Source of the DNA: Elusimicrobiota bacterium
Lineage (GTDB): Bacteria > Elusimicrobiota > Elusimicrobia > FEN-1173
DNA length: 64,000 bases
Assembly (NCBI GenBank): GCA_016722575.1
Contig: JADKIY010000005.1
Span: 1 to 64,000, forward strand
Direction of reading: 5' to 3'
Shown: positions 20,601 through 26,400 of the stretch, in pieces
Numbering within the stretch: the stretch's first letter is position 1
Layout: every line of letters begins with the position of its first letter
The notes under the pieces: generated by a model
Seen by the model: only the letters and a program-made list of their open reading frames with translations
Database searches by the model: none
Told to the model about the DNA's origin: nothing
Program-made: the position numbers and the translations under genes

Positions 20601-22917
20601 GACCAACGGCGGCGGATTGAAAGGTTTTGCGGCCGCCCTGAAGGACAGCGGCCTCTGGAAAAACTTCGCCTCCCGCCTGGTCTTCTCCACGGCCATGACG
20701 GGTCTTTACCTCGCCGCCTCAGCGGCGGTCGGCCCCGTGGCCGCGCTCCTGATGTCCTCCGTGGCCCACGGGCTCTGGAACCTGCCCCGCATGATGGCCG
20801 AATACCGGCGGGAAACGGGAACCGAGGATCAAAGCTCCCGTCGGTCCCGGGGCGCGGTCACGGCGGCGGCGGTGGCCACCTTCCTGGCCACCCTCTCTCC
20901 CAAGGCCTGGGCGGGGTTGACGAACCCCAACGGCGAAGTGGCGTCGGTGGCCCAATTCAACGGCCGGAACGAACTGGTTTCCATCACCCCGATTCCGGGC
21001 GCCAACAACGGTCGGGAGACCACCGTGGTTCTGCCCAGCGCCGTGCCTCAGGGCGCCCTGATGGTCCACTCCCACCCCGGGAACGATTCGACCATGCCGT
21101 CCTTGACCGACCTTCAGGAAATCAACGGCCAGGCCCCCGAGGGCCTCATCTTGAACGGTCTGGGCCAATGGACCTACTTCAGCGTGGTCTTTAACGGCGG
21201 AACCGCCGCCTCTCTCGTCTCGACGCCGCCCGCCGACCAACCGGGCGTTCCGTCCGCGAACCCGAGCGTGGTTTCCGGCGGCCTGCCCCAATCCGGCGGG
21301 AACGCGGCCCTCGCTTATATCGAAATCACCGAAGGCGCCCCCGGAACGGCGCCCGCCACGTCCCGACAACCCTTGGCCACGTTCATCGCCAACGGGTTGC
21401 TGAACGGCGAACCCGTGCCGACCAACGCCGAGCACACGCCCTTCTTCGACAAGGTGTTGGGCTCCCTGCAAAGCGGCGTCGACACCCTGGAAGAGGACCT
21501 GGCGGCCAACCGGCTGACCCTCGAAGAACTCCGCCGACAGATCGACCAGTCGCAGCGGGCCGTCCAGGGGAACCCCATGACGCAACTGCACGCCACCCGG
21601 GCCTTCCTCGAGAAATCGCCCCTGGCGCCCTCCGCGGCCTACGCCGCCTTGGCCAATGACGCCCAGCGATTTGCGGCCCTGCGCGCCTTGAACATCGACA
21701 GCACGGAAATCGCCATGGATTCCAACGATCTCAAGGCCAAAGCGGCGAAGCTCAACGCCGCCTTGGACCGGGCCAAGGCCGACCGCCTGATGGCCAACTT
21801 GATCGGGGAAGCCGCCGGGCGGGCCTACAACCCGAACCTCTTCGGGCGGAACCGCCAATACACCGAAGCCGCCTTGACGGCCGTGGCCAACAAGGTCTTC
21901 TTGCCGCTCTTTGCCCGGACCTTGGGGGTTTCGTCCGATACGCCCCTACCGGAACTTAAAGTCGGCTGGGACGCTTCTCCGTCCAAGGCCAACGCCGCCC
22001 GGTCCTGGATGATCAGCCGTTGGGCCGATAACACCGTCCGCAACGACATCGATGTCCGGGGCACCGATCGCCTCGCCCTGATACTCGCCGTGGCGCACGA
22101 ATCGGCCCACGCCGGTCTCATGGCGGCCTGGGGACGCCCCTTAAGCCAGGAAAGCCTGGACATGGAAGCCTTGGCCGGCGCCTTGATGGGAGTGTCCCTG
22201 AAGTCGCGCGCCGATCTCCAACCCTTGGCTCAATTCGAGGAAGTGGAGGCCCGTTCCTTCGCTGGGCGCAACCGTCCCGAGCTCTGGCGCGCCCGTGAAA
22301 TCGCCCACGGCCTCTTGGCCAAAGCTCTGGCTCTGGGCGTCGCCAAGGGCCGCGAAGTTCGCGCCACCCTGGCCGCCGCTCAACAGGACGGCGGTCTCCT
22401 GGCCATGGCCTTGGGCGTCGGGCTCGGCAAAACGCCGGTAAAATCCACCGAACCCTTGGTTTACATGGTGTCGGCTTCGGACCTGATCGCCCGCAACAAA
22501 GTCCTCGAACAGGCCGCCACCAACATCGACGCCTTGGCCCGGAACCTGCGCGCCGACGAAGGCAAGGTCTTCCGCATTGTCGTCGTCAACAACCTTGCGC
22601 AACGTCAGGGCGACTGGCTGAAGGTCACCAAACGGTTGAAAGGCGTCAAAGGCGTGTCTTTCCTGGATAAATCCCAGGTGCCCGCCGGCGCCATTCAGGA
22701 CCGCACGAACAAAGTCGTCCTGGACCGCTTGATGCCCAAACTGGCCGAACTCTTGAGCCTGAGCCGCGACGCCAAGCTCCGGATCGCCCTCCTCACCGGC
22801 GCCCGGGAAAGCTGGATCGCGGACCTGACGCAGGTCCTCGTGATCCCCTTGGCTCAAGCCGTCGGGGAATTCATGAAGGCCATCGACGCCATGAAGGTCG
22901 CCAGCCAAAGCGCCTAA
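5677..22917 (+). CDS. Giant multidomain protein: beta-repeats, SecA-like ATPase, CPBP, JAMM and HExxH protease motifs
   Basis: The frame is intact for 5,746 codons. Residues 1 to about 2080 are repetitive, Gly/Thr/Val-rich and beta-strand-like. About 2148-2580 is hydrophobic with several candidate membrane segments. About 3290-4120 resembles a SecA-type DEAD motor: Walker A GTGAGKT 3362-3368, FMTYGT, DEVD 3477-3480, a long helical insertion, a TGKIM...GMSGT stretch, and a helicase C-domain with GSVQQLGRG and QNAGR 4057-4061. A hydrophobic segment lies near 4608 and a Pro/Thr-rich linker at 4764-4860. Three protease-like sites follow. The CPBP site has EEVAFR 4923-4928, FxxxH 4961-4965 and HxxxN 5031-5035. 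The JAMM site has Glu5087, HSH 5131-5133 and PSLTD ending at Asp5145. The zincin site has HESAH 5474-5478 with Glu5497 as a possible third ligand. No N-terminal signal peptide and no clear ribosome-binding site are seen. It probably acts in export or processing of surface proteins, but that is inference. Confidence 0.85.
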   Translation: MTVANVTSDLTAKLRSSGVSESDAKEIRKAFSDEAGAFTMGVDLKLTARAMENGTIEGARVRFEGDVKLVNDSTLNLGGLGSVGGKVAFNLTVDQGKTAVGDQIDLKLNGEQASTLIQKVQNNEIKLDGRPLEAILKELQNLEASGFKEMTVHITKSGEGDKVQTRETVSVEIDESKVSADVKAQWASRGIVAEGGVYSVSFRKNDEGRIDTLATLKADAVIGGQATGGVIDKTMVIDGTKRDVKAIELGNGLWRIVSGAETTTGNTFFARERKLVEGDFFDQVKVTPTIVYDEGGRATTVAFTAEAANPGGKFALPALPGQIFRGGAVEYNTITGQVTSSAGAERLTEVRKDGTTFHIVQQSNRLGGWTAVQSRPGFILGGDFRPTDGLALFAQNGLVGAKMFIDGFQVKINSSVQTKDGGLQLTFAEGTKDSRGHSIIGVKLSASLEVLSKSYSVTEPTTVNGVKVTPTNRLDLDRAPQSTSGGSGPAGSPDPMNGGRAPLGPIGPNFHAQSDESPAGELASSQLQIGSPSAALAATTPNGAAVVEVDRYGKVNSVTNAKFDLASLDTTSAGYKGNIRVSNATNMDAIQQQPDGTFAIKAETQIQIRDNAGNWRDVTAAAGGTIRITGNGAVFEGFADVSSNSALSVKRGGNEGGASGTARDTVAVLHGQTASHDIVSGKLFIQGDQIVWQTGIIRVENAAKGMVVAGYTVETDGSAFTLNARGIPGAEKGLTVTAGSLSQSSGGVTHRWMANGAESLTFAQKGASANGFTSQSSGVVTLTFNKGGEVQVSAGGMVTQSVGVLTREFTGVLGADGKTVTETKLSYRGQEVVAYQKVGDGEAFTVRVERNGQSTFVTFRAAANASTATELRAGDKVMERSYGDHTVSVVVSESGRMTNRVDGRDVINSVRADDQKGEYLITATTSKGERTYQAFYLSADFKSFNQLNDGAVLKSEAISEGGKSHTLAYVFSANTQGGIAIRLDNMPTEVVSGSKGTQYLTVQVATGVFQSFELSKTESGALGLKRLEDNTAFSVKQDMKLKNADGTTKSIEMATEYKVQDGRLRRGNTTLDGQTLVNEVAIGGTRYLITQALRTEAFQGKAYALSADGTTVEQMKRGFVTEETTGDVKTRLAVGARTADVTRFLVRDPQTGARNVEINLYFDSGKNAAFAVYASGDKSRGVYLTEGMQVAGVLGKGMSFRDQRGITLTGGNKGEANVTSYDYTVGGKTVVATRQADGRMVYNAASMGNLKTGLSAMGINDEASVYTGSGFATLRRTEDGVQLKTNAAGLVVAKGFELIDGPVTGTSFTFQRNGPVTFQAGWFTSDQGNKITFSGNARGDWSFDQGGFTMLGVQYDVKNGVALPSQSSSVTLMEGTSTLLLTRNGFQRFSNAGTGDLTIGFNRQGGLVGNQGDRISFNGSIFTANKAGMFEAARSVTPADKTIPNSLTLKFEAVTIHRQLSLGTRDGVRSWTTGGGIRAYVFNGEVKEKTFDANGTPRENTVKVSLTMDKNLTITALSREGATNTQNAELKATLQSELNLVRAGRNNLGANVVFLGMSINLTTGAKDATSNGATIILQAAEAAQGKDKKDLSFFTFAAGKDKNGTLGSTIVQNLNGEQRVFDVRSNGTISNLGSPAVITKRQAMDSDTGKAIGTYSEFKVAGLSEFTKGALSSVFGFKQEGISQQSFVLRSLDGKENVGVMVMSPTGEVAMATGNAKGTALTISMGKQDEKTGTIGVSLAGTAQLSGAQSRTVDSIQAASGHNTLTLAYTLRAMGFDVQKVLPSQANGIDFNNKPTMAAINGLVAEAATNNGKTTSRVIGGRLVEATVSTYHVTQYSEVPSPDCSHTVTVVVHEGQGKGGRTATLTNVSVTYNPTAELFESGSTQLVVSNFHGIKNASFTWEGEAGKNGSWKFDASTLQALKSNREFVESYLGVEIRNNVPGLVSLNLGQLENISGQLMGTFDMAISKVSFKGSTMVLESRAASSVIDQAASDSKSDSKGSGGWRKADMEVRTLNGGDRVQLSGTIMFERNANGFSPVLTGQGVTLDFKDAAAASLWHRVSVEKFTYNESGKMVKTGDGSWGAFFTDFGSKVGNAAAYAGRSAWGFVGGTIDESARETNIRDLMRYDVNEKISSEDEKSAGWKSLGAVVDVALIVTIPFGVGVAGRILVTGTRLAFAAESFTEGAVIMGRTLLLMAPTAQEAATGWGSRVLGETALSRLAGSAVIAGHQFGLMTAVINSGITVVNGEGVSVKSLAESYVSGFKTGMVLGMAATAAAPVLKVAAERIAQVGGSAFVQSVSAGASVRIANVATTIEKFSSEAFGVGATQTMGQVGRIVASGASYAVRSSVTGAATMVGFTVVNRAMNSMATGQEFKITLNELGYLSAIGGMAGFAMSAFLSRAGGFAANAETNLSKLAANPLAVSELGLKGAINFGLMGPMFDLAKAALQTPSEAIQRFFGVDISTHDAGLLKGNEGFMGLVKTELVSALTMAKTGLWFNVLSAGVLHGEQASAGRNLSLGEKIMQVATTYVVSNSVAAFQLATIETVAAIGLASFSDLTKEQREAVSSDTGFALLLVVPQALSGLKMAFSDKTSGSIGRSAEGSTEANALFTGALEKRAFDIKDSQNAPAGRLAFKAGDILAISDINGKVTASVVRHDWALERTLTGTDSLSVPREGGFTHYVRVSDSMAIREALDAWGGNAHDYMGAAKTLETSDGSVSATSESGKSLELTRTSDGKVDVSLDGKRVGGMESSRFENVFAKTAFVKASFEATGADSATSLRQLQSMNLGVNESLKIPGADGSRGEMKANAGIKDIAAEELFAQMVSLNAAVQVRGDVIEVTVNRMALEKAIPGAADLLPKGQTGLLVYDRSAKTMSLQFSAKANQVEGILKAYSDHVQGANAAGIKAPTDSVTVRIDVSNGKIGTLRMEGTVDPAKAASISALEGKTFEGEGNVNIVWQLEAGPGKSASEKYKVQVDRPTEAGARALWTLVENAGKKTADLTALMNLEGINNLGGFSITLSGGGKLILEATRLVFDQAGSMNLRKANPKASGELFTVASLAGDLEGSRLEVGIKKIGENAGRLDMFGLNAESLTLARGAKIELPKDIKPTDEVSFLKLGLLRAQSLADKIDGFNGMRVVGFGLAGEIRLLGKDGELSLTPEVKEALNKAWREPQEAGNRYKDSVARAEQLGEAGAKFKTAALEAFDADVKFMTGAGSEKARNKADRNAEIEFVTASLRADNGRLTAEERSALEGYREDLNSKDSRNGKTTPQDHAAMRVIRAIGANGEGLKSDAKLDAVMAIAARAMGFPDLTVPQKAALKSVMETFRTLMDMAGDPKITADQIAKTMEVKKDDFRMVQLLGTGAGKTILFAILTKLVHPLNTKLGRATFVLADTPGNVDNNYSTTRRVWGNQMGIMLKVTDTTDRAEVARVAREGGVLFMTYGTLAGLRINDLRAEETGTKDSYAVKDRIGVALCDEVDAMAFIPATISGGSTRGLVSALASGQFNGLDAAAIADRLVQAGLSPELANKVANNKVSAETLARVADLGAPIHRSFEAELGKAAELSDARRDEAMQGVEAKFEKIISQRAGEILDGGLSRYEAISLLRNDVFGKIDAQRTELVESVTDRAVEAVAREVLGMGNDRELSPEEIAQFRTAIREGMSVEAEAAWLLGKMTGDIPEGVKPSHQLASVLASRFGQFADGHKSAATFAEHLKQLSVEFERNAESHGLTPNGVKLAMGVVELGRGKGLGDEWVQKTADSMAGRLADVGGVPLVVAREYARNALNTLVTWREGKDFYQIGGKTGKIMMDSNGVAMDLVPPRGTIQTLQALLGLSITKPMEGEHKQVSALGALEEGLGFIGMSGTLSSAVRGVFKETLGHDLNVKNAGTPEINTRDFTINGETGRLEMKDTKSLSDGSSQAVTYDLAADNKGRLIEDPMSKFVLLGLDALNPDQQLIATFANSRDARIAQKVVAKMLEADGRGGEKIALIDGTITDGADITRVVKGGEDGKQAQNQIILGSVQQLGRGIDIQRFENSQSVRLVIVDPHLMPATALTQNAGRVLGNRFGSDIDDTGKKMTISVSLLTDGYTLSTRLDAKTLDGMRTASETTGSDGNPQYRWDMQGVLDAMNTETQRQDVSSTQGKGNKVLVQREAAESSLGGEAFLTQKQGQPLRTLSDIQFKLANQGNPGFFDKLKSVLEGAADLYLLRGGERTALTAAGMAFANTAVTLATTGGADYQAVQQFLTAAGVQGVPSGQMTDANVLRATQLLEQWGNANIQAPNVAHKEGQTKAPATVNLLSVLTVQAAAANNWIPSNDDSFKAAYMKFEQSGHRGFVDWILANGLGSETAGKGLQKTWDAYLAHQSTSEAFENKLNALSTSLGVLNYRHLREEAQKIDTATAKPEDVDGLVQRQNDFLAKANESLRASEPGFIVLMDRMAAAEAKLKLQQQNLTLASLGIIALDAGAVDRARGFAALLPGANLNNIEQAGQAVSLLRKAAAANGANESLNARWASQLSRTVSLSQAASDTRLWTARGQQAFLSDTVTFQAAVGRHVANLKANVQNASQQFSLAAPAEKYLLPFLSRRLGPKAGPLVAKVAGSSALPAALYVMTSTVWISAVPSLLAAGYSLARSIPAALAWMSSVRGSGVRADLSSLGSADSFTSFAEAANSDLGKIIYPNLEMAKSRYNRISGIEPFAKSTSYDQLVGLSDGQFKALEKVAAASGDQENLLALRADESLQPFIDAYYPEVVAAARAKELPTVETPTLREQAPTTTLGTGHTVVAHQGAVRPAEATLHAAAVETTPVVERVPASNPTPPAITPTTGKKSLFNKGNGGKSRGMTDVQTPEPTENLPGDEMSSRGTRTADNSLSEGNTQPTANAFQASAQQNILAPVTKGLLSPNATFTQKALYWSMGGIVMPFAEEVAFRHLAFSHMGQQLFDGGALNLGALAGNTVLFGALFAAAHSAVEIGAAMRTNGGGLKGFAAALKDSGLWKNFASRLVFSTAMTGLYLAASAAVGPVAALLMSSVAHGLWNLPRMMAEYRRETGTEDQSSRRSRGAVTAAAVATFLATLSPKAWAGLTNPNGEVASVAQFNGRNELVSITPIPGANNGRETTVVLPSAVPQGALMVHSHPGNDSTMPSLTDLQEINGQAPEGLILNGLGQWTYFSVVFNGGTAASLVSTPPADQPGVPSANPSVVSGGLPQSGGNAALAYIEITEGAPGTAPATSRQPLATFIANGLLNGEPVPTNAEHTPFFDKVLGSLQSGVDTLEEDLAANRLTLEELRRQIDQSQRAVQGNPMTQLHATRAFLEKSPLAPSAAYAALANDAQRFAALRALNIDSTEIAMDSNDLKAKAAKLNAALDRAKADRLMANLIGEAAGRAYNPNLFGRNRQYTEAALTAVANKVFLPLFARTLGVSSDTPLPELKVGWDASPSKANAARSWMISRWADNTVRNDIDVRGTDRLALILAVAHESAHAGLMAAWGRPLSQESLDMEALAGALMGVSLKSRADLQPLAQFEEVEARSFAGRNRPELWRAREIAHGLLAKALALGVAKGREVRATLAAAQQDGGLLAMALGVGLGKTPVKSTEPLVYMVSASDLIARNKVLEQAATNIDALARNLRADEGKVFRIVVVNNLAQRQGDWLKVTKRLKGVKGVSFLDKSQVPAGAIQDRTNKVVLDRLMPKLAELLSLSRDAKLRIALLTGARESWIADLTQVLVIPLAQAVGEFMKAIDAMKVASQSA

Positions 22918-22939
22918 GGCGAAACACCTTCTTAAACCG

Positions 22940-22976
22940 GAAACCCCGGTCCGCTGTAAAGGCGGGCCGGGGTTTC
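22940..22976 (+). terminator. Terminator hairpin between the convergent giant genes
   Basis: A 15-bp stem (22940-22954 with 22962-22976, one G-T wobble) closes a 7-base loop, 23 bases after the stop codon of the giant gene. It is followed by a T-rich but imperfect tail. On the other strand the stem is preceded by A-rich sequence, so it may work in both directions. Confidence 0.75.
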
Positions 22977-23412
22977 TTCATTTAATTGCCTACCAAGCAA
23001 GGCCGTGTTCCCGCCTATTCCACCCGTCCCGTGGCCCGGGACCACGAGCCCCCGGAGAGGACTCTTCGGTTCCATGGCCAGTTCGAAACGGGTGGGGATA
23101 ACAGGTCGAATGGATTCCAAAAGGGGAAACCCTTCAACGGCGAAGGACTCATTGATCCTGGGGGGGTGATTCATCGGCCGATGACCCTGCGCGGAAAGGA
23201 AGGGCCCTTCTGTTTCGAAGGGCTGTCTTGAAACCCTATCGGGCAGCGAATGGCGTCTTCGCCCGAGGCCATTGAGGTCCTTGGCTTACGGATCCCAAGG
23301 GAGGGCGCGACTCGGGACGGTGATTCGGGCACCCCCGCTACCTGAGTTTTGCGCAGGCCCCAACCGGACCGGCCGGATTTAGGGGACGACCGTTGACCGG
23401 TCGAGTCAATTT
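22977..23412. other. Intergenic region between convergent genes, no convincing gene
   Basis: About 435 bases lie between the terminator and the stop codon of the minus-strand giant gene. Short open frames exist on both strands (an 80-codon minus frame at 22932-23174 and a start-less minus frame from about 23400 to 23180). None has a good start, ribosome-binding site or family signature. I see no promoter, tRNA or repeat here. Confidence 0.5.
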
Positions 23413-26400
23413 CTAGGCGTTGGTTTGAATCAGAAGATCGGTTTGAATCGTGCTGATGGTTCCTTGAAGGAGGGGAGACCGCCCCGGCAAGCGAATCACT
23501 CGGCCTGTTCCGTCAGGGGATAAATTGCGGATCATTTGATCCGCTTCGACGGGAGGAAACAATTGACGCAGTTGCTCAATAAACGCCGAAGCCGCGGCGC
23601 CTTCCAATAGCAGATCTTCTTCCACGGAAATCAAGCGGACCAAAGCCCCGTCAAAGACCTCGGAGCGCCCGGCGGCGGCCCAAAGCGTCACGCGAAGGGC
23701 TTGACCGTTTCCACCACCCGATTGGCGGGCGATTTCTGTTTTAAGAGCTTCCAAGGATACACGTCGCCCGGTCGGGGCAAATTCAATGGCGTTGGCCCGC
23801 GAAAGGCCGTCAAACCCCAGGGGCAATATCCGAGCCGCCGGAAGGCCCCAACGATCCGATGGAATTCGGGATTTCACGGCGGCGGTGTCATCTTTTTCCG
23901 AAACAATGGCCACCAAAGGCGGATTGTCGCCTTCCAATCGGGCCTGCTGTTTAATTAATCGTTCCACCTCGGCCGAAGCTTTTGTATTTAGCAAATCGGC
24001 GTCCAAAACATACACTTCCCTGAATTCCAACAGGGTGGGGCGCAAAAACATCGCCTGGCTGGCCATAACCCAACCATTTTTGCCGGAATTCAATTCGCCA
24101 GGGGCTATTTCTGAAACCGGCTCGAATTCATTTGGGGAGGCGGTGGTGTTTCCCGTGGCCGTTTGAATATCCAAAGCGGCGATTAAAACCTCTTGGATTT
24201 CCAACAAGGTGCGCCGAGTGGATTCTTTCTTCTCCTCGTCCAAATTGGCGAATTCCGGCGAAGGCCAGGCGTTCACGGCAATTCGATCCATCGCACCGTT
24301 CAATTCTTCCCGGGTCGAAACCTTTCCAACCAGCCGATCCTCCGCCATTTGGCGCAATTGCTTTAGAAATTCGCGATTCAGAGCCGGGGAAATGGAACGA
24401 ACCAACATTAATAGGCGGCCAGGATCTCCCGCCTTCGCACCGTTTTCCCCGACCTGGATCGCCCCCTTCGTGCGATTGTTATGAAGGGCTTTTTGAATAT
24501 ACCGCGATTCCTCCAAATTAAAATGGCCCTCAGCCCAGCCTACCAATCCGGATACCCACTGGGAACGGGCCGATCCCGGGGATTCGATCCGTTGTTCCAG
24601 CCATTGACGGGCGGGGGAGGAAAGCAACGAGGCCAATTGTGGAGCTTGAGCCAGCAAAACAGGGGTCGTCGGAGAATTAAAACCTTCTTGGCCAAGGGGG
24701 GGAACCGGGAAAAAGGAGCGGAAATTGGCTAAAGCGTTCAGAAATTCAATAACCCCGGTTAAAACCGTGGACAAAATGGCGTTCATGGATTCCAACCCCT
24801 TCGCTGCAAGGCTTTTGAACGAGGATTGGGAAAGAGACAGCCAGTGGACGCGGCCGAACACAAATTTGACAGCTAAAACGCCCGCGATCAAGACGACCGG
24901 CACCAGCCAGGGGGAAGAAAGGGGCGCCGCCCATTGAAGGGTCTGTGTCAATGTCGCCGCGCTCGAATCCGGCGAGAAAAAGAGGCCGCCCAGGAGCGCC
25001 GAGATTCCTCCACCCACCGCCAAACCCGCCAGTGGAGGAGATGGGCTCGCCGAGGCGGTCACACCGTTTGTGCCTTCCCCGAGGGCCAGGAGGGCGTTCA
25101 ACGCCTGATCAACGTGCGATACGATTAAATACGTCACGTGGGAGGTGACGTTCTTTTTTATTTCGGCATCGTTCAGAAAGCGGGTCATTTGGTCGGGCGA
25201 TCCCGCAAGATTGACGGCGCCGGCTCGATCGGCTTCGGCCACCAAACCGTATTGCCGGGCCTTTGTCGAGAGCAAGGTGTTTAGGGCTTCCCAGGTTGAA
25301 TCTTCGGCGGTGGGCAAGGCTTTGTCGCCCAAGGGCTTCTTTGGTTCAATCGCAATTCGCTGAATTCCGTTTTCCTCAATTACTCCTCTTAAATCCGGCG
25401 ATTGCACAAATATGGATTTAATCAACTCTTCCTTGTTCCCGATGGGCAAAATAATCGTTGATGCGCGGTCGGCGATGGCCGCCAGTATTTTTTCTTTCAA
25501 ACCCCCGATGGGATAAATTTTCCCTTCGTCGTCGACCTGCCCGGTCATGGCGAAATCCTGCCGAAGGGGGCGCCCGGTCAAGGCCGAAAAGATCGTCGCG
25601 ACGAATCCAATCCCCGCCGACGGACCATCTTTCTTCACGTCCCCCGGTGAAATATTCACCAAGAGACGTTGGCCCTTCAAGGCCGCCAAGGAGCCCCCCA
25701 GGCGGGCCATGTTCTTTCGAATATAGGAAAGCGCCGTCTCGATGCTGAAAAGCATGTCGGGCTGAAGTTGACCGAAATTAACGACTTCCACGGCGGCGTT
25801 GGGATCTCCGCCGGGCCGGATTTCCGCTTGGATATTGATGGTTCCGCCGCCCCGGGGGGAAACGACCAACCCCATGGCTTCGCCCACTTCGACGGGCGCC
25901 CGGCTCGCCGCGCCGCGCCGGGGGAGGCCCATGTATTCGCGCAATTTTTCGACCGTCAGGACCACCGGTTTTCCGCCGGACCAATAAACCTCCGACAGGG
26001 CGCGCTTCACCAACCGGGTCAACTGCTTGTCCAGTTCCCGGACGCCCGGCTCCTGTGTGTACCCATCCACCAAGGACGTAATCAAGTCCCGCGGCCGTGG
26101 GATTTGAACTTGGCCCGCGGCGACGCCCAGGCCTTGTATTACGCGCGGAAGCAATTTGTCCGTGCCGATGATAATTTTTTCCGCCCGATCGTAGGCGGGC
26201 AAACGGACGATTTCCATCCGATCCTTCAACGGCTCCGGAATTTTATCCTCCTCGTTGGCCGTCGCGATGAACAAGACCTCGGACAAATCAACGTCGCCGA
26301 TGTTGTGATCGGTGAAGTGGTCGTTTTGCTCCTCGTCCAACGCCTGGAGCAACACATCGGCGGGGTTGCCCTGAATACCCGCGTCCATTTTTTCAACCTC

